Position numbers and translations under genes: made by a program. DNA of 64,000 nucleotides, taken from the NCBI GenBank assembly GCA_040219275.1, contig JAVJSU010000027.1, positions 62,001 through 126,000 of the forward strand, read 5' to 3'. Of this stretch, positions 1-8,710 are shown in pieces. Each line of letters opens with the position of its first letter. The first letter of the stretch is position 1. A model generated the notes under the pieces. It made no database searches, was not told the origin of the DNA, and worked only from the letters and a program-made list of their open reading frames with translations. The DNA comes from JAVJSU01 sp040219275 (GTDB taxonomy: Bacteria; Chloroflexota; Anaerolineae; Aggregatilineales; Phototrophicaceae).

Positions 1-1424
1 TGACGATACACATTGGTATACATCAGCGCCCACAGCAGGGTAAAAATCAGCACAAAAGCGCCGAAACCCACCGCGGCAAAACGTCGCCATGCGCGGATCC
101 TCGGGCGGTCTGTGCGCTGAATTAATTCCCAGATCATCCACGCCGCCAGCACCGCAAACGGCGCATACAACGGCAGGAAATAACGCATCGAAGCGACCCA
201 ATTGCCACCCAGCCAGCCAAAATACACCAGTATCCAGCCGAAGACCAATAAATTACGGGTTGCGCCCGTTTTACCAAACACCACGCGCCAACCAGACCAC
301 ACCCATGCAATCCAGCCCGTTAAGCCAAGCGCGATGCCCATGCCCCACAGCACCATATTTTGCCACGGGAACAGATAATCAATCCGGTTTACCCATTGAA
401 AATTCGGCGGACTATCGGCATTACCACTGACGAGATGTTGCGCCTCACTGATGTCCTGTAGCCAGCGATCATTCGGCAAAATCCCGAAAAAGCCGGGACC
501 TTGAAAGGCATAGGGATTTAAGAGGCGGAAGACAAAAAATGTAATCGCGCCGGCAAGGAACAATCCGGCGAAATTGGTCATCAAGATGCGGTCACGCTCA
601 CGCGGGGAAACATTGCCGAAGAAAATCGGCAGGATTCGTAACACCGCCACGACGAGAATCAGCCCGACCACCGGCAAAATGTTGATCCGGCTTGACAGCG
701 CCAGACCGAACGCCAGCCCGAAGCCACCATAATCAAACAGCTTACCGCTATCTTGCGTCCGCACGGCGAATAGAATCGACAGGGTGACGAATAAATTGGA
801 CATGGGATCAGCAGTGCCAAAGTGCGCCTGCTGAATCGGAAAAACAGCAAAGGCATAGAGCGCCGCCGCGAGTAGCCCCACCCAGCGATTGTGCATCTGC
901 CTGCCAATGAAGAACACCAGCAGAATCACAAACATATCCGAAATGGCAGAAATTGTCCGCCAGATGAGGAAGATGCCGTCGTAACCCGTCCAGATGGCAT
1001 CATTGTTTACATCCGCGACGACCTCAGCGACAATCCGCGCAGTAAAGAGTGGCAGAGTGCCATAGACGTATAACCCCTGCCCCACATTATGCGGGTTCCA
1101 ATCTGAGCATTGTGAATCAAAATATCCGCCAATGCCGCTGGATTCAGGGTAGCGTTCAAGACAGCGTTGATACTGTTCTTCACCCGGTTCGGTGCCGGTG
1201 AAGCTAAGGAAATTACGATTTAATGACGGCGCGGTATTGCCTGTTAAGAAGCGTTCGTCAGGATGAAAGCGTACGAAATCATCCCAATTTAGCCCCGTAA
1301 ACCGGAAATACCCGCCAAGTAACATTACGAATACCAGCAGAACGGCAACAATCGCATCATGCCGTGTGATTGTCATCGGTCGTGTGCTGGTAGAAATTTG
1401 ATTTTCTGTTATTGCGCTTTGCAT
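1..1424 (-). CDS. Family 39 membrane glycosyltransferase (partial)
   Basis: Open reading frame runs from an ATG at 1424 to the window edge, about 474 codons, so the C-terminus is missing. It is a polytopic membrane protein of the GT39 (PMT/ArnT-like) type, which moves sugars from polyprenyl-phosphate donors on the outer face of the membrane. After a short cytoplasmic N-terminus, helix one (about residues 23-40) is followed by an extracytoplasmic loop with HPDE at residues 54-57; an acidic pair at this place is the usual catalytic site of the family. A stop codon lies seven codons upstream, fixing the start, although the ribosome site is weak. It follows a second GT39 gene with an 85-base gap and is the last visible gene of the minus-strand glycan operon. 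Donor and acceptor cannot be told from sequence. Confidence 0.8.
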   Translation of the reverse strand, partial: MQSAITENQISTSTRPMTITRHDAIVAVLLVFVMLLGGYFRFTGLNWDDFVRFHPDERFLTGNTAPSLNRNFLSFTGTEPGEEQYQRCLERYPESSGIGGYFDSQCSDWNPHNVGQGLYVYGTLPLFTARIVAEVVADVNNDAIWTGYDGIFLIWRTISAISDMFVILLVFFIGRQMHNRWVGLLAAALYAFAVFPIQQAHFGTADPMSNLFVTLSILFAVRTQDSGKLFDYGGFGLAFGLALSSRINILPVVGLILVVAVLRILPIFFGNVSPRERDRILMTNFAGLFLAGAITFFVFRLLNPYAFQGPGFFGILPNDRWLQDISEAQHLVSGNADSPPNFQWVNRIDYLFPWQNMVLWGMGIALGLTGWIAWVWSGWRVVFGKTGATRNLLVFGWILVYFGWLGGNWVASMRYFLPLYAPFAVLAAWMIWELIQRTDRPRIRAWRRFAAVGFGAFVLIFTLLWALMYTNVYR

Positions 1425-1509
1425 ATGTTTACCAATAATCGTTTACACCCGATACGCGCCACACTACTTACACAGCAATCCTGCATTTTCCTCAAATGTC
1501 CGCAAAAGA

Positions 1510-4344
1510 TCAACAGCGTCTGGTTGTTACATAGTCAATATCAAACTCAACCATGCCATCTACCGTTAATGGCGGTGCGCGGAACACATAAAAATCGTCC
1601 CCATTCTGATAACTGTCGATCAACGTAGAACGCCCGTCCGGGAACAAGCGCCGCAAATAGGATTCGGTTTCACTATCGTTCTGATTGTAGAAAAATAGCA
1701 GATCTCGCGTCACATCCAGCCGATAGCGATGATCGCCACAACGCCAAACATCATACAGAAAATTCGGAACCTCTTCACGGCTGACGATGCCGTTGGGCCA
1801 ATCAATCACACCCGCTTCGATGCCCACTGCGCGATGATCCCACCAATGTTGATAAGCAACGATAAAGGCATTGCCATACGCGCCGTCACTCTCCGCGAAG
1901 CCATGCAAGATACGCCCTGCCTCGCTATATGGCAAGGATGAAGTCACATATGACTGCTGAAAATCATCAAAATAACGGGCGGAATTGACGGTATATGCGC
2001 CCAACGCCACCAGCATGACCAGTGATAATGCCGCAAGCGTGCCCATTTTGCCCCGAATCGCACGACGCATCGCAATGGCAATGAGGGCTAGCGGCAAGGC
2101 GGCGATGAGATAGGCTTCCGGCAACGATCCACTTGTGCGCGTGGCGCTCGGATTCTCAATCGGCGCGGCGATGGCTAACGCTGACGGCAACAGCATGATA
2201 AATATGGCAATCGGGACGAGCAATAAGGCGGCATCCCGACGTTGAATCAGCAAGGCAAGCCACGCCGCCAACCCGATAATGAGCAACCCGCCCGTAAATG
2301 GATCCATTATGGGTTGATTGGGCGCGCCGTTAATCCACGCAACGTCGCCCTTCCAGTTATACATGAGGACGGCGGTACGGACATTATCTGCTAATGCGGA
2401 CATATTGGCACCAAATGCGTCAATCCGTTCGGAGATCGTGGCGTTGCGTTCGCTGATAATGTTGCCTTCTGCGTCGAACTCTTGAATCACATCATCACCG
2501 AGCAACCTTCCGGCGGTACGTTGCCAGAACACCTCCGGGTATTGATACCAGAAACGTCCTAATGGCACGAATACCGCGCCCGAAACCAGCACCAGTGCGG
2601 CGAGATTCAACACGAAACGTCCGCGCATCCGCATGGTGCTAGCGCGGAAGATCAATGCCAGAAAAACACCGACGACCACCACCACCGGCAACATGCGTAC
2701 CGCTTGATAGGTGTACATCCCAAAACCGAGAATCAAGCCAGCAATGATAAAATCAATTCGGCGATTGTGGCGCATGGCACGGCTGAGATAGATCATCAAC
2801 AATGCCGTCACCAGTGGAGTCAGGACAATGCGAAGCGCAAGCCGTGTAATGGATACATGCCAATAACTAACCGCCACTAGTAACATCAGCACCAGACCAA
2901 CGGCAGTGCCCAATTTACGGTCACGTTCGCCGATGAGTTCACGCCCCATCCAGAAAAGCACGGGCAACGTAACGAGCGATTCGATCACTGCGAGAATGAG
3001 TAAGGTCGCATGATCCATGTCGAAACCCGGCAGACGGGTCAATAAGGCGATGGCATACATCTGGAACGGTTCGCGCCCACCATTATTGGCGAAAAAGACA
3101 TCTCGATCCCCGTTTACGACACGCTGAGAATCCAGCAATTTTTCAACATGATCGCTGGTCATCTCCGGTGGAACGCTATCGAAATGATTCAAGCGAAAAT
3201 ACGCGCCGACAATCATAATGGCGATGATGGCGGCAAATGTGGGGGTCATACGAAACGATGGCAAGCGTAACGCCGAACGGAAGCGTCGCCACGTCTCAAA
3301 AAGCGACCATTCTGCGGGCAATAACGCCAGCACCATCAACACAATACTTATTACCCACGTCCAGAAGCCGGTAAATGAGAAAGAATTATTGCTCGTGCCG
3401 ACCCACGCCAGCCCGCCGAAGAGCACCGCCCCACCCATCAACGCGACCCGCAACAATGGCACATCCTCATAAGCAGAAAATGATCTCGCCTGAGGTTTTA
3501 TGTCATCCGTATCAATCGGCTTTACACGGGTTCGGCGGGTTTCTGCCCAATTTTTGAGCGATTCCCAATGATAAAAGCCTTCCGCGCCAAGCCACACGAT
3601 AAATCCGAAAATGAGATACGGGATGCCTGCCGCCAATTGGTTGGCTTCAGAGCGATTGTTCATGCCACCGCTGATAAACACATTATTGCCATACCATGCC
3701 AGTGCAAAAGCAATGATGTAGAGGCTGAGGCGGATTAACTCCCGCGCACTATCGACCTGTTCCTGCGCTTCTTCTACAGCTTCAGCCATTTCATGCGTCG
3801 GCGTTTCCGTTACCAAATTTGACGGCGACTCACCTGATTGGAAAAAACCAATCCGGCGTGGTGGTATTTGGTCGGTACTCTGCGGTGGAGACATCAGTGG
3901 CGTGGATTTTGGTTCAGACCAGACAGGCGTAAGGACGACATCAGCAACCGCAAAAAATGTGCGTCGTGGGGCACGAAATAATTGTCCGGTGAGTTGCGCG
4001 AGGGATAATTCCTCGAAATCCTGCTCATTTTGAGACGCATCAACCGGATCAATAACCGCAATTGCCGACTCATCCGCTTCAACTTCATGCTCTAGGTCAT
4101 TCGGTATTTCAACCGGAGGCGATGAATTGAAGTCATTAAACTCGGCTTCGTCGGATGATTCAGTCTCATCAAGCACAGTCTCATTTAGCGCCGCGTCCAG
4201 CCATTCGCCATTTTCCGAGTCGGTGTTATTGTCGGGCTGTTCATCGACTATTTCGTCGGATGAAATGTCACCTGAATCATCAACGTCAAAATCATCGGGT
4301 TGATTATCGTCCTGTGGAAATTCGTGTTCGTCGTGGGTGGTCAT
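1510..4344 (-). CDS. Family 39 membrane glycosyltransferase with acidic N-terminal extension
   Basis: A 944-residue protein. I prefer the ATG at 4344 over one eight codons upstream because it makes an ATGA overlap with the preceding methyltransferase and has AAAGGA about 11 bases upstream. Residues 1 to about 115 are very rich in Asp and Glu and look disordered. The membrane part begins near residue 200 and has a dozen or so hydrophobic helices. The first long loop after residue 375 holds EMTSDH, which supplies the acidic residues expected of a GT39 active site. The C-terminal 100 residues are soluble and presumably extracytoplasmic. Known family role: transfer of sugar from a lipid-phosphate carrier. 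The long acidic tail is unusual for the family and would lie in the cytoplasm. Confidence 0.8.
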   Translation of the reverse strand: MTTHDEHEFPQDDNQPDDFDVDDSGDISSDEIVDEQPDNNTDSENGEWLDAALNETVLDETESSDEAEFNDFNSSPPVEIPNDLEHEVEADESAIAVIDPVDASQNEQDFEELSLAQLTGQLFRAPRRTFFAVADVVLTPVWSEPKSTPLMSPPQSTDQIPPRRIGFFQSGESPSNLVTETPTHEMAEAVEEAQEQVDSARELIRLSLYIIAFALAWYGNNVFISGGMNNRSEANQLAAGIPYLIFGFIVWLGAEGFYHWESLKNWAETRRTRVKPIDTDDIKPQARSFSAYEDVPLLRVALMGGAVLFGGLAWVGTSNNSFSFTGFWTWVISIVLMVLALLPAEWSLFETWRRFRSALRLPSFRMTPTFAAIIAIMIVGAYFRLNHFDSVPPEMTSDHVEKLLDSQRVVNGDRDVFFANNGGREPFQMYAIALLTRLPGFDMDHATLLILAVIESLVTLPVLFWMGRELIGERDRKLGTAVGLVLMLLVAVSYWHVSITRLALRIVLTPLVTALLMIYLSRAMRHNRRIDFIIAGLILGFGMYTYQAVRMLPVVVVVGVFLALIFRASTMRMRGRFVLNLAALVLVSGAVFVPLGRFWYQYPEVFWQRTAGRLLGDDVIQEFDAEGNIISERNATISERIDAFGANMSALADNVRTAVLMYNWKGDVAWINGAPNQPIMDPFTGGLLIIGLAAWLALLIQRRDAALLLVPIAIFIMLLPSALAIAAPIENPSATRTSGSLPEAYLIAALPLALIAIAMRRAIRGKMGTLAALSLVMLVALGAYTVNSARYFDDFQQSYVTSSLPYSEAGRILHGFAESDGAYGNAFIVAYQHWWDHRAVGIEAGVIDWPNGIVSREEVPNFLYDVWRCGDHRYRLDVTRDLLFFYNQNDSETESYLRRLFPDGRSTLIDSYQNGDDFYVFRAPPLTVDGMVEFDIDYVTTRRC

Positions 4345-5216
4345 AGCGGTTTGCGTCCTTTGATGCACAGGTTGACGGTTGAACGTCCCGGCGGTTCACT
4401 GATGACATTGCGCCTATCGAAATAGTTAAACACCTTTAATCCCAGATTGATCGGATTAAATAATTTGCCGTCATTTTTATCAAATGTGGTGCGATCCGCC
4501 GCGTTTGCCATGGTTTCCGGCAACATGCCAGATTCTAACAGAGGTTTGCCGAAACCGTAGACAATGTTATGAATAAACGGGAATGAATAATGCGTAAAGG
4601 CGCGTTCTTCTTCCACCTCAAAACCGGCATCCATCACCGCCAGTTTGAGTTGCGCGGCGGTATATAAGCGCACATGGTTCGCCCAGATTCCAGCGAATGT
4701 GCCGTGTTGAATATGCACGCCGAATAATGTTTCTAACGTTTTGTTGATCGGATCCCACCAGAAGGGATAATTTGCATTCGGGACGGTAATCGCCACCACC
4801 CCACCCGGCTTGAGTACCCGAAAAATCTCCTTGAGTCCGGCGACATCATCATCGAGATGTTCCAGCACTTCAGAGAGAATGGCAGAATCAAAGGTGTTTT
4901 CAGCATAAGGTAGTGTGTAAATATTGGCATTGTTCAGCATCGTATCCGGCAGATGCCCGACATTGCGCTTTGCTTTAACCATTACATCCCAATCGAGTTC
5001 CGCGCCGATGATGGTCGCTTCCGTTGCATAGCGGAGCATATTGACATAAAAGCCCCGTCCGCACGGCATATCGAGGATGAGATCGCCTTTTTGTGGATTC
5101 GTCCACTCGAAAATGGTGCGCACACGCTTTTTGAACGCCATATCCGCTTCGTTGCGCGTCATGATCTCCAGCGTTGCATCGTCTACCATGTGATTTAGCT
5201 CATTAGCCCTAGCCAT
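4341..5216 (-). CDS. SAM-dependent methyltransferase, class I
   Basis: A 291-residue Rossmann-fold methyltransferase. Motif I is LDMPCGRGF near residue 50, followed by the acidic strand end (GAELD) and a SEVLEHLDDD stretch typical of the Methyltransf_11/UbiE group. The reading frame is open further upstream, but ATG 5216 overlaps the end of the GT4 gene by eight bases and has GGGAG upstream; a second choice is ATG 5189. It sits between a GT4 and two GT39 genes with overlapping ends, so it probably methylates a sugar or a lipid-linked glycan intermediate. The substrate is inferred from context only. Confidence 0.75.
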   Translation of the reverse strand: MARANELNHMVDDATLEIMTRNEADMAFKKRVRTIFEWTNPQKGDLILDMPCGRGFYVNMLRYATEATIIGAELDWDVMVKAKRNVGHLPDTMLNNANIYTLPYAENTFDSAILSEVLEHLDDDVAGLKEIFRVLKPGGVVAITVPNANYPFWWDPINKTLETLFGVHIQHGTFAGIWANHVRLYTAAQLKLAVMDAGFEVEEERAFTHYSFPFIHNIVYGFGKPLLESGMLPETMANAADRTTFDKNDGKLFNPINLGLKVFNYFDRRNVISEPPGRSTVNLCIKGRKPL

Positions 5217-6378
5217 TGTTCGCTGAATACTCCCGGAATAACGCCTCGTAACGGTCCACTGTCTCTTTAAATGAGAATTTGGCTTCAATTTCGGCTTTTG
5301 TATGTTGATATTTTTCTGGATCATCGAGCACGTCAACGATGGTTTCGCCGATGCTCTGCCAATCACCTGCATTTGCCAGCTTGCCCATCCCTGTGACTGT
5401 TACTGGAACACGTCCCCCCGGAATATCCGTCATAATAACCGGTGTACCGGAAAGCATCGCCTCCACCTGTACCAGCGCAAAACACTCACTCTGGCTGGTC
5501 AATGCCATAATGTCACAGGCGGCGAAGAAATCCGCCATGTAGGACATATCATCAATCCTGCCGAGGAAGATGAGTTGATCTTTATATTGCTGAACAATCG
5601 GCTGATATTTTTCCCATGTATCTTCGTAAGGGATGTCAAATTCACCCGCAAAAACGATGCGGGCATTCGGGTATTTCTGATTGATGATTTCCAGCGATTT
5701 AATCAGCAAATCGGGGCGTTTTTCCTGCACGAAACGTCCACCATAACCGATCACCGGACCACCCTCATGTGACCATTCTGCACGCAATTGGGCGGCGCGT
5801 TCCGGATTTACCGGAGGCATATGAATGGGCGGATAGATGACGTGTACTTTTTCACGGAAGGGCTTCAAATAATACGAATTATCAGCATAATCATCACTAT
5901 AGGCAACAATTTTAGGTGCACGATTTGCCATAAATTTATACAGCGCGAACATGGTATTGCGGATAAATTTGTTCACCGCGCCGTCTGGCAAAATTAAATC
6001 ACCGTGATGCGTGGGGATGAGCTTACGTCCGGTGAGCATTCCCAGCACGCTCAATAAGCCAGTTTCTAGCATCGGCGTATGGACGCTGACAACATCGTGT
6101 TGGCGCATCAGCAAATATGCCGCAAAAGGATACATCGGCATAATCATCCCGCGACTAATCGGAATCGGCGGTGCCCATAAGCGCACAATCCGCACACCGT
6201 TGACCGTTTCATCACGCTTAAGATACGGTTGATGACGCACACATAAAACGGTCACTTCATGCCCGCGTTGCACCAATTCTTCCGCCACGCGTTGCACATA
6301 AATCGGCATTCCGGTGCGATGGGGCAAATAATAGAGAATGCAAAATAGAATCTTGAGTTTACGGCTGTTATCCGTCAT
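5209..6378 (-). CDS. Glycosyltransferase family 4
   Basis: A 389-residue cytosolic GT-B enzyme. The N-terminal half has the donor-independent Rossmann domain (GMPIYVQRVAEEL, then HTPMLE and PTHHGD). The C-terminal half has GYGGRFVQEKRPDLL near residue 210 and the nucleotide-sugar site SECFALVQVEAMLSGTPVI near residue 315, with the paired Glu residues of the EX7E motif. The start codon overlaps the stop of the upstream flippase-like gene (TAATG), and the end overlaps the methyltransferase. Family role: transfer of a sugar from a nucleotide donor to a lipid or glycan acceptor. Acceptor unknown. Confidence 0.88.
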   Translation of the reverse strand: MTDNSRKLKILFCILYYLPHRTGMPIYVQRVAEELVQRGHEVTVLCVRHQPYLKRDETVNGVRIVRLWAPPIPISRGMIMPMYPFAAYLLMRQHDVVSVHTPMLETGLLSVLGMLTGRKLIPTHHGDLILPDGAVNKFIRNTMFALYKFMANRAPKIVAYSDDYADNSYYLKPFREKVHVIYPPIHMPPVNPERAAQLRAEWSHEGGPVIGYGGRFVQEKRPDLLIKSLEIINQKYPNARIVFAGEFDIPYEDTWEKYQPIVQQYKDQLIFLGRIDDMSYMADFFAACDIMALTSQSECFALVQVEAMLSGTPVIMTDIPGGRVPVTVTGMGKLANAGDWQSIGETIVDVLDDPEKYQHTKAEIEAKFSFKETVDRYEALFREYSANNG

Positions 6379-7424
6379 TAAACTGACCTTACTTCGTTCG
6401 GTTCTGTCATCGGTTCTGTCGCGTCCGTCACTGTCGTCACCTGACGCACACCCTGAGATAATTGATCTATCGACACACCTTCTTGCACAAAGCCGATGAC
6501 TCCGGTGGCGGCATGGACGATCACATTGACGGTATGGACTGTTACCGCGAACGCCGTCGCCGTGTTGATGTTCTCCGCATAACCCACCGCGCTGAGTGCC
6601 AGCAAAATCGCGCCCTCATATGTACCGATATTTCCCGGCACCGCAGGCACGGCAATCGCAAAAGCGGCGGCGGCGATATATAGGCATGTGGCGGCAAAGC
6701 TCGCCTGTTCAAAGAAGGTGAACATGAGTATATACCCCGCAAGGATCGAAAATCCCCAACTCAATCCTGTCCAGATGAAGGCTAACAGCAAAGTTCGCAG
6801 TTTTGCGAGGGGTAATAGACCATCTAAAAAGTGATCGAGCCACGTTTCCAGACGCAATTCGCGCAGAATGGGAACGAACTTCGTCACCAATGCGAGGATT
6901 TTGTGAGAAATATCGCGCCGACGGGATAAAAACACCAGAATCAGGAAGCCAGTCAGCGCCGTGATGCCACTCGTCACGCCCGCAACGCGCAACCATTCCG
7001 GCACAGGTCCCGCCGCCAACGCGAACGCCAGCATCAGCACCACCGCCAGCAAATCCAGCAGACGCTCGACGATAATCGTTCCGCCCGTCGTCAAATAAGC
7101 AATCGGCGGATCGCTACGGGATGCCAGCCAGATACGCGCCAGTTCACCGATGCGAAAGGGGATAAACCCATTGATGAGATAAGCGACATTGAGGATGCTA
7201 AATGAGCGCCAATACGGGAGACGTTCATTGAGCAAGATGCGCCAGCGTTGAGCGCGTGCCAATAAACCCACCACCAGAAAGACAACACACGGCACAACAT
7301 ACAGATACCGTGCCTGACTCCATGCGTCGCTAAAAAGGTCAAAATCAATTTGGGTGGAGATAAACACAATCGCACCGATGCTAGCGACGATGCCGATTGC
7401 CAGATATTTTATGTATCGTGTCAA
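6378..7424 (-). CDS. Lysylphosphatidylglycerol synthase TM region/UPF0104-type membrane protein
   Basis: A polytopic membrane protein of about 348 residues with the UPF0104/LPG-synthase transmembrane-domain pattern: LARAQRWRILL after helix two, then FIPFRIGELAR, and PAVPGNIGTYEGA in the C-terminal half. Homologues in archaea and bacteria often neighbour glycan or lipid glycosyltransferases and are thought to flip or carry polar lipids. The frame is open to a TTG at 7478, but a TATAAT box lies at 7462-7467, so transcription would begin inside that extension. The TTG at 7424, with AGAGGG ten bases upstream, is the more likely start. It is the first gene of the minus-strand glycan operon. Confidence 0.75.
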   Translation of the reverse strand: MTRYIKYLAIGIVASIGAIVFISTQIDFDLFSDAWSQARYLYVVPCVVFLVVGLLARAQRWRILLNERLPYWRSFSILNVAYLINGFIPFRIGELARIWLASRSDPPIAYLTTGGTIIVERLLDLLAVVLMLAFALAAGPVPEWLRVAGVTSGITALTGFLILVFLSRRRDISHKILALVTKFVPILRELRLETWLDHFLDGLLPLAKLRTLLLAFIWTGLSWGFSILAGYILMFTFFEQASFAATCLYIAAAAFAIAVPAVPGNIGTYEGAILLALSAVGYAENINTATAFAVTVHTVNVIVHAATGVIGFVQEGVSIDQLSQGVRQVTTVTDATEPMTEPNEVRSV

Positions 7425-7461
7425 AGCGTTGCGACCCTCTGATACAGACTCAAGACACGAT

Positions 7462-7467
7462 ATTATA
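7462..7467 (-). promoter_or_regulatory. -10 box for the glycan operon
   Basis: A perfect TATAAT on the minus strand. The expected start of transcription is near 7455, about 30 bases before the TTG start at 7424. No good -35 hexamer is visible 16-18 bases upstream, so the promoter may be weak or need an activator. Confidence 0.5.
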
Positions 7468-7570
7468 TCACGCGACAAAATGCGTGAAGTGTGCGGTTTG
7501 GCTACGTTTGTCTGACTGCTGTTAGAGTTTCCCCTAGTTTATAAAACACTGCACCCCCAACCACCCCATC

Positions 7571-7598
7571 TTGACAGAAACCCGCCCACTGCTATAAT
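7571..7598 (+). promoter_or_regulatory. Sigma-70-type promoter of tRNA-Gly
   Basis: TTGACA at 7571-7576, a 16-base spacer and TATAAT at 7593-7598. Both hexamers match the housekeeping consensus. Transcription should begin a few bases before the tRNA 5' end at 7610. Confidence 0.85.
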
Positions 7599-7609
7599 TT
7601 GAATCACTT

Positions 7610-7682
7610 GCGGGTGTAGCTCAGTTGGTAGAGCGTTTGCTTCCCAAGCAAAATGTCACGGGTTCGAGTCCCGTTACCCGCT
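7610..7682 (+). tRNA. tRNA-Gly (anticodon CCC)
   Basis: A 73-nt cloverleaf. The acceptor arm pairs GCGGGTG with TACCCGC (last pair G-T). The D arm has GCTC/GAGC. The anticodon arm is TTTGC, loop TTCCCAA, GCAAA, with CCC in the anticodon position. The T arm is ACGGG, loop TTCGAGT, CCCGT, and the discriminator base is T. The 3' CCA is not encoded. It would read the GGG glycine codon. It is a single-gene unit between a strong promoter and its own terminator. Confidence 0.95.
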
Positions 7683-7685
7683 CTT

Positions 7686-7713
7686 GCCCATCATTAAATG
7701 GATGGGCATTTTT
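7686..7713 (+). terminator. Intrinsic terminator of tRNA-Gly
   Basis: GCCCATC at 7686-7692 pairs with GATGGGC at 7701-7707, followed by ATTTTTGTT. It lies four bases after the tRNA. Confidence 0.85.
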
Positions 7714-7737
7714 GTTGTCTAGCGTTCGTCTTCAGCA

Positions 7738-7766
7738 TTGACGCATCACGTAAGCACCGCTAGAAT
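7738..7766 (+). promoter_or_regulatory. Sigma-70-type promoter of the L25 gene
   Basis: TTGACG at 7738-7743, a 17-base spacer and TAGAAT at 7761-7766. Transcription would begin near 7773, giving a leader of about 130 bases before the GTG start of the ribosomal protein L25 gene. Confidence 0.75.
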
Positions 7767-7782
7767 GTTTTGGATGTTGTAC

Positions 7783-7807
7783 GAGCGCATCCGGCGCTTA
7801 TTTTTTT
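7783..7807 (+). terminator. Terminator-like hairpin in the L25 leader (possible attenuator)
   Basis: AGCGC at 7784-7788, a five-base loop and GCGCT at 7794-7798, followed by TA and seven T. A G-T pair extends the stem to six. It lies between the promoter at 7738-7766 and the L25 start at 7904. It therefore either attenuates the gene or ends a very short transcript. The stem is short, so strength is uncertain. Confidence 0.5.
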
Positions 7808-7903
7808 GCTTTTTACGAGCAACTTTTAATTGAACCAACCCGAACGAAGCACACACCCTCTCTGATAAACCATACGCGGGTGTTTTGGACAAGGAGTTTT
7901 ACA

Positions 7904-8572
7904 GTGGCGGATTACACAATCGAAGCGCAAGAGCGCACCATTATCGGTAAAAAGGTGAAAACCCTGCGCGCAGAAGGTCTCGTTCCTATTACCGTTTATG
8001 GATCGAAAATTGAACCGGTCAGCTTACAGGTGCCGTATCGCCCGCTAGAAGTGGCGCTGATGAAAGCCGGTGGTACCAATTTGATTGACCTCAACGTGGG
8101 CAGTACAAATCATGTTGTGCTGGCGCGTGACGTGCAACGCAATGTTCTGAAAGGCACCATCCTGCATGTTGATTTCGTTGCAGTCGATATGATGACCAAG
8201 ATCACCACCGATGTACCGATCACACTCATCAATGAAAGCCCGGCTGTTGAAGCGCGTGAAGGCATTTTGCTAACCGGTACAAACACAGTCACCATCGAAA
8301 CATTGCCAAGCAACCTCATCAACGAAGTCGTCGTTGATCTGAGTATCTTGAAAGAAGTGGGTGATACCATCACCGTCGCTGATTTGAAACTTGATGAAAA
8401 CATCACCATTTTGAGCGACCCAGAAGAAATGATCGCCCGTGTCAGCCAGACCTCTGCGGCACGTTCGGAAATGCTTGAGGGCATGGACGCTGACATCGAA
8501 ATGGCAAGCACCAGTGCGGAGCCAGAAGTTATCAGCAAGGGTAGAGACGAAGACGACGAAGACGACGAATAA
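7904..8572 (+). CDS. rplY: 50S ribosomal protein L25/general stress protein Ctc
   Basis: A 222-residue protein of the two-domain (CTC/TL5) form of L25, which binds 5S rRNA in the large subunit. The N-terminal 5S-binding domain is residues 1 to about 90 (ERTIIGKKVKTLRAEGLVP, then the VYG loop). The C-terminal beta domain covers about 95-185, and an acidic tail ends in a run of Glu and Asp. I chose the GTG at 7904 because AAGGAG lies seven bases upstream and the protein then begins VADYTIEAQERT, as expected; an in-frame ATG at 7880 has no ribosome site. The gene has its own promoter, a long leader with a hairpin, and a strong terminator downstream. Confidence 0.92.
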   Translation: MADYTIEAQERTIIGKKVKTLRAEGLVPITVYGSKIEPVSLQVPYRPLEVALMKAGGTNLIDLNVGSTNHVVLARDVQRNVLKGTILHVDFVAVDMMTKITTDVPITLINESPAVEAREGILLTGTNTVTIETLPSNLINEVVVDLSILKEVGDTITVADLKLDENITILSDPEEMIARVSQTSAARSEMLEGMDADIEMASTSAEPEVISKGRDEDDEDDE

Positions 8573-8630
8573 TCCGTCGGAGCATCACTTTCCGGCAGGT
8601 ATTTGTAGCTTCAACGTAACTTAAACAATC

Positions 8631-8669
8631 AAAAACGGGACACGTCAGAAATGGCGTGTCCCGTTTTGT
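8631..8669. terminator. Bidirectional terminator between rplY and gyrA
   Basis: A 13-bp perfect stem: 8632-8644 (AAAACGGGACACG) pairs with 8655-8667, around a ten-base loop. The flanking A and T runs let it act on both strands, ending rplY on the plus strand and gyrA on the minus strand. Confidence 0.92.
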
Positions 8670-8710
8670 TTATCGTGCAATTGACTTCAATAGTGTGTAT
8701 ATTCGGCTAG

